Below, in pieces: positions 22,885-35,200 of a stretch of DNA of 64,000 nt (position 1 is its first letter; each line of letters begins with the position of its first letter). The notes under the pieces were generated by a model. It saw nothing but the letters and a program-made list of their open reading frames with translations, was not told where the DNA came from and searched no databases. Origin of the DNA: Trichosporon coremiiforme (lineage: Eukaryota; Basidiomycota; Tremellomycetes; Trichosporonales; Trichosporonaceae); NCBI GenBank assembly GCA_039545355.1, contig BCJJ01000002.1, positions 1,521,518 through 1,585,517 on the forward strand, written 5' to 3'. The translations under genes and the position numbers were made by a program.

Positions 22885-25800
22885 ATGGCCTCTTGAAAAC
22901 TCCAACGCAAACAACGCATTTGTGCACCCGCGCACACGAGATCGAATAAGTTGTCAGACAGCTACCAGGTCCGAATAGTCGTCCAATTCTGCTAACTTTG
23001 CGGTGACTTGTACCTGGGGAAAGGATGTCTCAGAACGGTGACAGCGGAGCGCGTGATATGCAGCCATGGCATCATGGGCATAACGTGACAAGTAAACAAA
23101 GTTACGTCTCACGTCCTCCGAGCCCGGACCGGCAACTCAAACCCCCGGCCCCTCGGATGCTACTCCCTGTTCCGTTCACCTGGACACCATACGTGCCCAT
23201 CCTTTCGGTACGTAGCCCTCCTTTCGCACTGCTCTCTGCACGACGGTCGAGCGTCGTAGCCCGTCATGCTCGATACGAGTCGCAATTTGCCCCGCGTCAA
23301 GCTCTGCCTCCTTTCCATTCCGTCGCCGTCGTTCCCATGATGTTGCAGAATGCTCTTGGCATTGTAAGATTCTCGGCGTGTCGGGGCTGTGAGGTGGGAA
23401 CGACGCCCCGAGCTCCGAATGGTATGCAGTTGTCGACGGAGCCGCGTCAAGCTGCGAGGCTGCGCTTCGTGGGATCGGAGGCCAAATTTTACTCGGCTTA
23501 ATGTCACATTGTCACTGGGCCAAAGGACACCCCGGCTGTTCACGCGCGGATTTCTGGATTAGCTTCGCGCGGGGACGCGGAATGACGTCGTGCGGCAACG
23601 TCGGGGTCTCCCCGCAATCCGCTGAGCCGACGGCTCCGCGCACGTTCCGCCGGCAACATTCGCTGACATGAGACAGGGGTCCTTTGGTTGACATGATCGC
23701 ACGACCACTACCCCACCACAGCTCCACTGGTGATCGGCGCGCCGCAACGGTCACACCGCCGCCGATCCAGACTAGATCTGTCGCTGAGTCACCTCACATA
23801 CGTTGACGTCATCGGAATGCGTTGGTCCGTTGAAGGATCGTTAGGAATTGGGCAGGCACTGACAGCTTAGCCGCGGCAGATGGCGTTGTCGGACCCGGCT
23901 TCCACGACGGCCGTCGGTATTACGTGCTCCGGGCTGTACGTCGAAAGGGGTGCTGCGAAATGGCCATTGACGGTCTCACCATCGCATCGAACCCGCGTCA
24001 AAAACCGGAAAGCAGGGAAGACACAATGACTGCCCGATAGGGGGGAAGACGCCTCTGCGTTTTCGGATGGCTCAAGTGGCGCCGGAGCCGAAGTCGTCGG
24101 GGTTGGTCTCGTCGGGTTCTGTGTTCTACAACTTCAACTCGTTATGAGATGCCCGAGATTCCAGCACCGGCGTGCAGTTGGTCACCCTGGCTTCTCTGGA
24201 GCAATAGGTGCGCCGCTGACTGATCGACAGTCACAGGGACGAACATCGGTCGCGGTGGCGGAGCATTTTTTACACACTCGTGATACGACCTCGTTACGCA
24301 TGGCACCAAGGCTATAGGCTACCAAATTCTGTAAAGACCCAGGACCCAGAAAACAAAGAACCAAAGGACCTAGAACTACGTCCCAGAAGGCATTCATTGA
24401 AGGGGTCGCGAGGGACTCCCACCGAGCGGTGGAGCAACAGCACAACAACTATCACCCGTCCGGGACGGACACCTCGGTCAACAGTGATCTACATTCCAAG
24501 TGTCTCTGTGCTATCCTGAATCCGGTGAGCCCTCGTGCAGCGATGACGGACAGACCTAGGCTCGGCGCATCGGCGTCGGTCGATGTCCCTATCAGCCTCG
24601 GCAGGGTCAAGATTCATGCCATCCAATATATGGTTCAATAGCTTACCGCATATTGCAAGATGTTGATCTCCCAAAGACTCGGTGGTGGGCAGTCGACTAT
24701 TGCATGAGGCAGCCGCTCAGTCCGTATCACATGGTGCTTCGTTTTAGGTGCATTGGTGGAGGTCGTCGTTCGCGAAGTCCGAGCACGGAGTATTCGCTTA
24801 GCCCAGGCATCAGACCCAGGGGAAGCTGCCTGGACCTGAACCTGAGTTAGTCTTGTCGTACCGTGACGCCGGAAACTGCCTATTCGCTGGTTCGTCGGAC
24901 CGTTCAACTGGAACACACGGTGTCTCTACGTACATCGCTTACCGCCTCATGACACCCTTGTTGTCGTCATCGACGTTGGCCAGAAAATAGCAAAGAAGGG
25001 AACAGCAACATGCATCAGGATGCTCCGATACGATGTCGTGTGCATGGCCAGCGGCGACTACTTGACATCATCGCTTTTGGGTAAACTCATTCGGTCGAAA
25101 GTTGCCGTGCGCTTTTGCCTGAAGTGTGCGGCGGCAAAGCTTAATGGAAGAACGGCAAACCATAGCACCGTCTGTGATTGATCTGGAACGGCATCATGGC
25201 TGTGATCCACTGATGGCTGCTGCTACTGGCTGCTAGCCACTTGCCATTGGCGAGGAAAGCGAAGATGCAGAGAGTTGGAGCACAGGGAGCAAGCACGTCG
25301 CGGCATCACATCATGCATCACGGGTTCCACGGGTTACCCTTGCATGCGTGAGTACATTCATTGGGAGCCGGGAACCAGGAGACATGGAACGTCGAGACCT
25401 GACCGCCCTGGCGAGAAGACCTGGACCGCATCGACAGATCTGGCTTCCGTTATGCAACACGCCTACACTGCTAAGCGCGCGTTACCACGTCTTGCCAGCC
25501 CTGTTTCCCCCTCGCACTCGTACCCCTCCTGCTATCCTACTCCTCCATGTGCTGTGGTGCGCTCGAGTGCATGATGCCATGGTGCTGACGTCCCTCAACC
25601 TTCGATACCAGCTCCAAGATCGAAAGGACTCCAGGGTCTAGCGCGTGGAGTAAGGGAGTCATAAGGTCGACTTCTGTTAAACTGGTAATGATGTCAACTC
25701 TACCTTAACCCCCTTCCCTCTCGGCGTCTTCTACGGCCCCGCCGTGCGTTTCGGGCATGGTCGGCCCCCGGCCTAGCAGCACAGTGCAGAGGTCCATGGG

Positions 25801-28262
25801 CGATCCTTGCGGCGTTCCGCTGACAACAAGGAGGTCAGGTGGCATTGTCAAGGGAATGACGATCCTGACCCCAACAGCATACCAGTAAATAGCAGAGGCT
25901 TGATAGCGCATGTTCTCGGGCGTCGTACACGACCTCTAGTTTGGCGTCAGATAGCCTGTACCTCCAGTACGGCGCCTTCGGTAGCGCTACGGCGGTGGTG
26001 GATTGGCTGGCGACCGAGGATGTGATCTGGGCTAAGCGCGTCGCAATACCGACTGAGGGCGCGGATCAGCATTGCAGACTTCCGAAACGTTTGCCGAGCG
26101 CTAGCGCGAGCATTGGCAGAGCGGCAGATTGGCCCCCAGGAGACGATGGGCAACTCTCGGGTCGACGCAGCAGCCAAGTGGGGTTATGGCGTTCATAGTC
26201 AGTGCTAGCGGGCTGACGCTACGCTTACGATGAAGGGCTGTGCTGACGCCATGGTGTGCATTCCGCGTCGACTTAAGCGCTGTCTCATGCTGTCATTTTG
26301 ACTTCGCACTTCCCTCGTTAGCAATGGAACAGTGAGACAGCGAAGGGATCCAGTAGATCACGAGCGAACCCAGGTGCCATCGCTGAGAGCGCATCAGTGA
26401 AGCCGCACTAACACAGTCGCGCTCTTTCCAAGCTCGTCGCTGGAACCACAATGCTCGATGGCCCCACGGCCCCAAACCCAGTGCTCGCTGGACTCGCCGG
26501 ACTCGCCGGCAGCCGGTGCTGTCTCGGTACCTCACTAGCGCCAGGTCGGCCATGTGTCGGACACGTCAGTCCAATACTGCTCCTTGTATACAACCCTAGC
26601 TGCTTCCCCCTGGTTCTGCGACAAAATAGATATCATACCCTTCCGTTTCGGCCCTCGGGCCGTTTCTGTGCATAAATAGCGAGGTTTTTCCTGGTGGCTT
26701 GCACACTTGAGGACGGTAGGTCTCGCATGTCGTCGTCCGTTGGCGGACGACGACAGATATCTCTGAGATGAGGGTTTAGCAGTCAAGGTCGGTTGCACGG
26801 TCATCGGACCGCATGTCCGCAGAGGGACGGGGCCCGCCAGGGATTTCCTGTTGTCTACATCCACAGTATAGTGGGTCGGCCGCTCCTCACGATGGGAACA
26901 GCTGAAGGGATGAATGCAAGTGAGACGGGGGTCGTTTGCATGCACCCAGCGTAGCAGCAATGCAACCACGCGTACCACTTCATCCGCCGCCTCGACCGAT
27001 GTTGGAAGCATGCCGGGATCGGTAGGGGGGAACTTCGAAACTCTGTCCTTGCAGTACGACTAACCGCTGACTGCGGTGGTGCCCTTAGGTTCATATAGGA
27101 TTGCTCATATAGTATATGACTGTCTGCCCTGGACAGCATCCTCGTCTGAGCACTCGTGGTGGAAAGCCTGCTCGCGGGCTGACGACGTGCCTGTTGCAGG
27201 CCGCACGAGCAGGGAGGAGCCAGCCGTTTGGGAAATAAGCATCAATCGTTGCCGTTACCATGCCATACAAGGTCACATCATGGCTCCTCCCCTACGCACA
27301 GCTGAGTGACCTAGAACCATCTGCCATGGATCCTGAAGCGCGAGGTTCTGAAGGCTGGAATGACGAGCGCAGCTGGACCTTAGCAGGCCCTCAGATAGAT
27401 ACCCTTTCGAGGTTTGGGTCGACCACCCTTGGGCGGATTGCCCAATTCTAGGGACGCGCTCCAGCACGCTCAGAATCAGAATTGCCCAGGGCTGCCGCAG
27501 CGGGGAGTCGACGTCTGGGAATCAGCACTGGCTGTCGGGCCAGTCGGGCCTCGCTCGTTGCTGTGTGCATGCCGGCGCATGACACTAGAACCAGGAACGG
27601 TGCGACCAACAGTGAGGTCCGAAAGGACGCTGCATGCGACGTCAAAGTGAGGGATCTTTTCCGGTTCCTGCGCAACAGCCCGTTACCGCTTAGACGCAAG
27701 TTGGCGAACCCGCCATGATGATGCCAGCTGAAAGCGGGCAGACAAGCAACATAACCGGGGCCGCGATATGGCAATATCGGGACAGAGTCATCCGGCCCTG
27801 ATATTCCGCGAGTTCCCCTGCCCGCACAAGCGATCGAACATAAGCCACCTGGGCGGCCGTCCAGCCGAGCCGGCGATGCGTTTGGGATCCTCGTTGATCT
27901 TCTCGCTGACTGCGCAGCGCACGCAATGTCTCACCTGAGCTCGTCAGCTGCCATGATTCGCCTGATTACCTGAAGGTCCGAGATGAATGCCTGCCACTCC
28001 GCCACGCCAATCCCGTGTTTTGATGCATCGAGTCCCATCGTGCAGGGACAACAGAAGACATTCGGTCAATCGCTCTCTGCCTTGGGTAGGCCTTGGGATG
28101 CGTCAAGGGTTAATGGGTTAATAAGCCTTGCCTGTGCACCGCCTCATGTTTCGACCTGGGTTGCCGGCTTTTTGGTCGCTATGGGATGCCTGTTTCCTGC
28201 AAGAGGCTATGCAAAGGGGCATTTGCGTACCAGTCCGCCATAGCCTGCAGGTTCTGTCGTCC

Positions 28263-28330
28263 GCATGTCCTGCATGTCCTGCATGTCTTTCAACATATCC
28301 TGCATTTCCTGCATGTCTTGCGTGTGTTGC
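28263..28330. repeat. 9-bp minisatellite (tgcatgtcc)
   Basis: About six imperfect copies of tgcatgtcc/tgcatgtct, with one 12-nt interruption. Because the unit length is a multiple of three, the minus-strand frame through it reads as repeated QDM/QEM triplets (DMQEMQDMLKDMQDMQDM). That frame has no other sign of being a gene. Confidence 0.85.
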
Positions 28331-30784
28331 TTGGAAACTGTAGCCTTTACCTTCGCTTCACGCATAGGGTTCCCGTTGTCCGACAGGTAGCTTCGGAAAG
28401 ACAAAGCACAACCCATGCATGTCGACCTCGCGATCATGATGTGTACAAGCAGCATGCATGGGCTCCGCGTCCGTGCTCGTGCTTGCGCTCGATGCCAAAC
28501 GGTTTCCCACAGCCAAGGATAAACGGGCCACGAGTGTATCAAGCGAGGCAGTGCATCCTCATCCCGACCCTGGCCCCTTGCATTGAGGTATCGCAGTTCC
28601 CAGAGTGCGCAATAGGACTTCAGGATGGACACGACAGCGAGGTATTGAAACACCGGTGAACGCCTTCCGGGGTAGGAACACAACACATTGTTGGGCGGCC
28701 TGCCCGCTGTCTGCACGAAGTTCAGGCGTTCGGGCAGCTCGCGGCACTCGACTTGGTCATCAGCCAAACAGGGGATCGAACGGGAAGTAGACATGTTAGC
28801 TGCGGATGTAGTCCGCCAGCCTGGGCCGCTATAGCTTGCACCCTAAGTTGATGATTGCAACGATCATGGAGCAGCGAGAGCCAGTGCGCGCTGAGGTACT
28901 ACCAGGGGAATTAAGTTTTGTTTAGCTTTTCGTAAGCGAAAGCGCCTGGTGCACGAGATAGATTCCAAGCTCTAAGCTCTGGTGTTTCGTCCTTGATGAT
29001 GCACTGGCGCGTATGCAGTGATTGGGCGTGATGGGACGTCACCCCGACGGCGGCCCTGCGCTGAATGCTGTTGCTGTTGGGCACTGGTCCTCTGCGCCTG
29101 AGCCCTGCACCTAATCTTCTTACTGCTCGTTCCTCATTTTCGATCTCATGTGCTCAGGCGTACGATGTGCATGGCCTACTCCGGGTATCCAGCCCCTGGG
29201 CCCATCACGCCAGAAATGTCGGGAGTTTGTGGTCGTTCGTCCATCCTCTCCTCTAGATTGTGTCCTCAGCTCTGCAGCAGGCGGCGGAGAGGTCACTGGC
29301 GACTTGTGTCTGCTCTGGGCTGATGCGCCCGGCCGTTTCAATGTTACTTCGGTCCATAAAACTCCTGGCAAGGGTCTTCGGCGCACCACCTTCCGAGCCA
29401 GCCTCGTCATCTGAACCCTTAGGACAGGCCCTGGGTTATGGGTATTGTGCATCCAAGGGCATGCCCGTAGTGTAGGGGGACGGGGTAAGGGGGGGACGAG
29501 GGAAGGAGGGAGAGGGAGGGAGGGCAGTGTGCCAGCGTAGAATAGCCAGGCCGAGGCGCCTGCAACATCTTAGCAATACCGGCGTAGTCTGCCTAGAGCC
29601 CAGCCCCGGCCTGGGTTCCCTGCGGGTGCTCCTTGTCAACCCGCAACCTGCCTCGGAGGGCTGATCAGGCGGTTGCCTGAAGTCAGACCCTGACTCTCTA
29701 AACTTTAGTGGGGACTGAGGGACGAGGGACTGATATCAGGTGGGAAGGCACGAAAGGTGGGGAGCTGGGAGAGAGATGACATTACCCAATCATTCAAAAT
29801 CAGAGCTTGGTTGAGTTCTTCCGACTTTTGTGACGGTCCGACTTTCGATGACACACAACACACGCACGCAGCGCACGCGAAGCCGACAGCCAGAACACTA
29901 GCTCAGGTCAGTCACGCTGCCTTCTCTCCTACGCTCTTCTTTATCCCGAGGTTCAGCAAAGCCGCCGCCGCCGCCTCGCCTCGCCTTCCAGCCTTGAAGC
30001 CTTGAACATCACTGGTGCACCACCAGGTGGCATATTCTTAATCGGCAAACGACATCCTTTAAGCAGTACACTTCCAGCTCCCGTTGCTGTGGCCCCGTGC
30101 CGTCCGGGGCAAGGCCCCCATCGTCCACCCGCGCCCGCCGGTGCTGTATCCACCGCCCCCATCCTTTAAGTCGTCATCGGCCATCCGACACGCGTACTTC
30201 GATTGACTTTGCATACATATCCATACACACTACCTATTACATATTACATATCGGCCCCCCATTCTGCACCACCGCAAATCTTCTCGGCAACTCACAGACG
30301 AAGATCGCTTTGTTTGGATCCGTTGCCCTGTGAGCCCAGAGGATTTCCAGAACAAGGGATCCTTAAAAGTACCTCGGTGTTGTATACAAGAGTCAACCGA
30401 TGGAAAGCGACGACACCTTTATCTCCCCTTCCTTTTCCTGCCACCAGCCTGCCTCAACCGCCAATCACTCTTAAACCTTCGAACCCTCATACTCTCGATC
30501 CCCTCCTCCCTTCTACCTTACCCATTCTGGTCTTGGCTACGGACCAAACAGCCTAGCTACTGTCACCTCATTGCGTGGCGGAACGATTCATCACCGAGCC
30601 TGCTCATTGGCGAAGCGAGGCAACACGATCAGACGCCCACAGGCAAAAGCGACTTTCGTCTTGGTCGACCTCACTACTCTGTTCCATTCGTACTCTTCGT
30701 CTTTTCAAATCTCAACTTCGCTGGACGCCAACAGTGGGGTCGGTGACACCGACAACACCTCCACCTTTGGCTACGACATACATC
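28331..30784. other. Gene-poor stretch and upstream region of the Zn2Cys6 gene
   Basis: No intact gene is visible. A G-rich purine tract lies at 29472-29524. From about 29930 on, the plus strand becomes pyrimidine- and AC-rich, typical of a long fungal leader. This leader contains upstream ATGs (for example 30330) and an in-frame upstream ATG at 30575 that could extend the regulator by 70 residues. Confidence 0.45.
29472..29524 (+). repeat. G-rich purine tract
   Basis: Runs of three to seven G separated by A, T or C. The arrangement (several GGG runs within 50 nt) is compatible with a G-quadruplex on the plus strand. Confidence 0.6.
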
Positions 30785-32292
30785 ATGCAGCCCCACTCCC
30801 ATAACCAGGTCGGTCCTGACCAGGCCCGTCATAATCAACAATCCCAGCATCATCACCCTTACCAAGCCCGGCCGGCAAGCTCATCCTCGGCTGTTGGATC
30901 GACGTCCTCGGCCAGTCGACCCAGAACCGCCAACTCCGTTTCTCCCAACAACACCTCCTCGGACCGACCTCCGAAACCACCGAGGAAACTCAACAGGTCG
31001 GCGAATCAGTTGCATCGCAATCAAGCATGTTTGCCGTGTAGGAGGCGTAGAATAAAGTGTGACGCCGCCAAGCCACACTGCTCCTCTTGCATCCGCTCGT
31101 TTCGTTTCCTAGCAAGGACGCAGCCCGACCCCGAACGGGAGGCTCGTGGCGTCCAATGCGTTTACGAGGAAAGTACAGACAACGAGCCAGTGGGCGGTGG
31201 TGGCGTCGAGGGGGCGTCGCAGCCGTCCCTACACGTCGATCCCGATCACCCACGAAACACCGTCCTCAAGTTGGAAGGCCGTATAGGTGAGTGACGCACG
31301 GCCCCAATACGGCAAATGCGATCGCTGACAGCCTTCCAACAGCGGAGCTGCAAGACGCACTCGCTCGCCTCAGCGATGGACAGCAAGCCTTCGGTGCTTC
31401 CATGTCCGCCCCCAACTCTGCTACATTCCCTGTTCACTCTTCCCCTCACCAGCATTCTTTGTCAGCCGGCGCAGCGGGAGCCGGGGGGCACAGCGTCCCC
31501 CGTAGCATGTCTTGGTCAACAGTCGACTCCAACGTCGCCGGCGGAGGTGGTGCGGTGGGTGATGGCAGCGCATTTTCACCGCAGCAGTATTCTCCTGCGC
31601 CTGGCCCGATCAACCCGAGGTTTTCTTTCGACGGAGCCGGCGGTGCCGGCATGAGCCCTGCCCTGGGACCCAGTATGATTTCATCTACGCCTCTGTCTAG
31701 GTCTCCGATCCAGGAGCATAGCACGGCGTCGCATCGCTTCATGCAGCCGAACCAAACGGGTGTCGGGCACCACCACAACCTTTCCGGTCACTCTGCAGTG
31801 ATGGACATGGGAATCGGTGGCATGGGCCACATGCACCACTCTCTGCAAGGTTCTCGAGGCACCACAAACGTCCTTTCCGACTGCGGGTATCAGACTGGTG
31901 GGATTCAGAATCCCGCTCTTCCGGCCTATCAGCAGGATCTCGGCACTGACGAGGATGGGAGCCGCGGAGCGGGTTCCGCCGGTGGAGGGCAGTACATGGA
32001 TGTCTTTCGACAGGGATGGACGCCGTACCTGGCCGAGCCGTCGTTGATCGATCACCTGTAAGTGTCACCCCCAAATCTGGTTTCCTTCCCTCTTGGCTCA
32101 CCGTAGATAGCTCACACAACGCCCCTCAGTGTGCAGACGTTCATAGCCGCTCCATCGGCTCAACCACAAACCCCAACTCAAGAGACCCTTCTCAGTCTCG
32201 CTTTCCCTCCCACACTCCTTAGGTCCGCATCACCTAAAGCGCAGCTCGCCCCGACACTCGCCCGGACGCCTACGGCCTTGTCGTCGTCGTGA
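30785..32292 (+). CDS. Zn2Cys6 transcription factor, truncated before the middle homology region
   Basis: Three exons (30785-31286, 31343-32057, 32130-32292) give 459 residues in a continuous frame. A fungal binuclear zinc cluster spans residues 82-125: C82-X2-C85-X6-C92-X6-C99-X2-C102-X22-C125, with the basic RRRRIKC segment. The last spacing, 22 residues, is much longer than the usual 6-8. A short linker and a leucine-containing heptad-like segment follow (LKLEGRIAELQDALARL, 162-178), probably a dimerising coiled coil. Then comes a Gly/Ser/His-rich disordered stretch. The segment EPSLIDHLVQTFI resembles the entry to the fungal-specific middle homology domain, but the frame then runs through low-complexity Pro/Ala/Thr sequence and stops. 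A start at 30575 is possible in frame; I prefer 30785 because the sequence upstream is leader-like. Nuclear DNA binding is expected; target unknown. Confidence 0.8.
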
Positions 32293-35200
32293 GCTCTCAT
32301 CAGTTCCGACGGTCACCCAAACTCGCACCCTCTCGTCCCTGATCCACGTTTCTAGGGCCACGGTCTTACAACACTTGTATAATAGTATGACGGTCCAAGC
32401 CCGATGTCCAAACGTCCTCAAAGCATCGAGTGGTTGTGGGTTTCTGGTTCTAGACAAGTGGTTACCTCGATCCCTAGCTGGTTTTCCACCACGAACGACT
32501 TTTTACCCCTGTTTCTTCTAGGATTACTTAGTATCACTACACTACGTTAGCTTTGCTCCACTACCTGCATGGTATGTACCTCTGTGTCTACAATATCCAT
32601 CTCTGTCGCATTGCAACCTGGGTACAGTTCGGCGATGATTGAGACTTCACTGGCTCTCGGGAATCTGTCCGCCTTCGCAACTCATACGGTGCCACGGCTC
32701 TGCGGCTCTTACTCACATGAGGGACAGCGCTGTTCGCATTGGAACCGACGTCGGGAGTCGGAAGGACGAGAACCTTCGCTTGTGCGCCCTGGACGGCACA
32801 TTGCAAACACTTATCTGTGGGCGACGGTCTAACATGGCCATAGCCCTTCACACGGCCACAAGATGGCCGTGACGATCATTGCGTACAGGCTGAGACCTGT
32901 ACTTCGCGACCCGACCGACGGGCCGTACTAAGGCCATTGATGTACTGCCTCTGGCATTCGAGGGTCGCAATTGACTTTGCACATGATTCAACGGCCCACA
33001 GAGTTACGTCAAGTGAAAGCATGCTCCCGAGGTTTCCGAGGCAACGCCACATTGCTGGGACGAGGGTTGACGACTGGCGCAATACCGCGCATGCTAAGCG
33101 CAGGAAAAGCGCGGCACAGGTGCAGGATACTTGCAGCACTAACACAGGATCACGACAGGATCGCACTGGGTCTCCCAGGACACGGCCAGGACATGTGTAT
33201 CACGCATGAGGGAGAGTCGTAACATCGGTTCGGTGATGAGTTTGCAAGTTCAGGAACAACTGCACGAAGGTTGTATTGTACCAGGACGCACTGGTGCCCG
33301 GAGTCTATGTAACGGGCCGGCAAGGTCGGTGAGCTGGAACTGTGCGCAAGTGGGTAAGCATATATATAGTACATCCTCCAAGCGAGCAATCGCGGTCGCA
33401 CGGTCGATCCAGCCAGGCGGGCGCGGCCTAGGGGACCATCGGGCCCGCGGCGCTGTGCATGCAGGGATCACGCAGCTCACGCGGGCGAGTTCTAGGGCAA
33501 AACAGGGGCAAGCGAGAAACAGCAGAGGGCGCCTGCGATACATCCGACTGACCGACAAACTGTGAACCACACATTCAACAGACGACAGACGTCAAACCCC
33601 GAATGGTACCAATGCTGCACCCTTGCACGCGCCCTAGGCCACTAGGCCGCCGCAAACAAGCGTAACAGCCTTGAACAGCCTTTACCGACGTCAGACTCAT
33701 AGTAGGACCTGCCAGGTCCTCTGTTCCGGACCTGTCTAATCTTCAGACGGATGCAGGCGAGTACATCCGCCTACCGCAAAGCCAGCACGCCAGAACGAGC
33801 CGTTTTGGGGAAGCAACCCGAGGAACCGGATGGGCAGTGAGGGGCCTGAAGGGCAACGGTAGGGGCAGCGCAGAAGCAGGTGAGTTCCGAAGCCGGCTTA
33901 AGAGAGCTCACAGAGGGACACGGACGGCCGGTGAGGGTGCAGGAAGGGTTTTACGACAGGATTGAATTCCAGACAAACCAGTTAACTTTGTCACACAGCC
34001 GATTAGCTGCAGACGGTCTGCGTTGATGCACGTCGTCGGCCCGGACTCCGCCGTGTGTTTGCGCTACCACTGCCGTCTGGTGCAGCCTTCAAATCTCGGG
34101 ACGTATGGGATCTCAATGGCGGCAAACATTACGGAGAAGTGGGTGAGCCAACCCGACGACGCAGGATAGGACTGTCTGGTACGAGGTTAGATCGAAGATG
34201 GGGGATCACCCTGGAATTGTCGGCCCAGAGAGTGCCACTCGGTACTTTAGTTGGGCGCGGTGGTCAGGTTTGTGTTCCTAAAGATCCAGATTCCAGGTGA
34301 CGAGCAGTCTGGAGTCGTGATCCCTAAGGTTCAAGTCGCCGTCGCCGGCCCGCCCAGCCCAGCTGGGTCACGTATGCGCACATCACTCGTGTGCGCCGTT
34401 GGAGCTTGGAGCTCGGGAGTAACAACGGCACAGACGAGGCGGGGGGCGTACCCCACGCCCGTGCGGCGGGAGAAGAACGCAATCACGAGAAGTCATCATT
34501 CAATGCCGCGTAACAGCCTGGGTGATCGGTCGGGCTGGACAGACCATGACCGAAGTCGATATGCCACCGGTCCGCCAATGTTTGGGTCATATGATGAGCC
34601 AAACCCGAGGGACCCAATAGTTGCAGCGCACTCTGTGCGCTTGCTTGGGCATTCCTCACGACCGCCACATGCCGATTGAATGGTGTCCGGATGATTACCA
34701 TCGGGTGACAAACTCAATATCTGTCTGGAGGCTGGCTGAGTTCGGAAGCGGCAAGGAGAAAACGAAGCAGAGTTCAGATAGGCGTCCATACTTGGCATGA
34801 TGCAGAGGTTCAGCACACAGGATCCAGGCCTCAAGCGAGACACGCAGCGCGCAGGAGATGCCATCGATATCGTGCTTCGTAGGGTGCGACGAACGGGCAA
34901 CTGAAGCATCACCTTGCTGCATGGGCGTCAGGATGCACATGCATTGCCCTCGAGGCACCGCAGGTAATGCAGGGCAAAGACAGGATGCGGCCAGGTGATA
35001 ACAGTTGGAAAACGCGGCGAGTCCTGTTGCAGACGAATGTTTATTGGGGTTTCGGATTAATTTCTTGGGTTGTGGGCTGGAGTAATCTGTTACGTCCGTA
35101 AAGGCTGTTGCGATTGTAGACATCGGATCGCAGACTCAAGGCTTGCTGCCCCCGGCGACCTGACGGCCCGAGTGCTCCTGAGACCTTAGCAATGCCTGGA

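Larger units (their letters stand above)
18613..28259. other. Gene-poor stretch, second part
   Basis: No intact gene over about 9.6 kb. Candidate fragments include a helical-looking minus-strand segment at about 20500-20715 (VVPLAQLADTQELATSLTVQ) and a weak RNase H-like string at 26119-26190. Short 7-bp tandem repeats occur at 21201-21226 and 22861-22884. None of the long open frames has a start context or intron pattern that supports a gene. Confidence 0.5.

Noticed and set aside
30575..30784. 70-residue N-terminal extension of the Zn2Cys6 protein
   Set aside because: In frame, but the sequence lies in a leader-like, pyrimidine-rich stretch and reads as mixed composition. Kept as an alternative start only.
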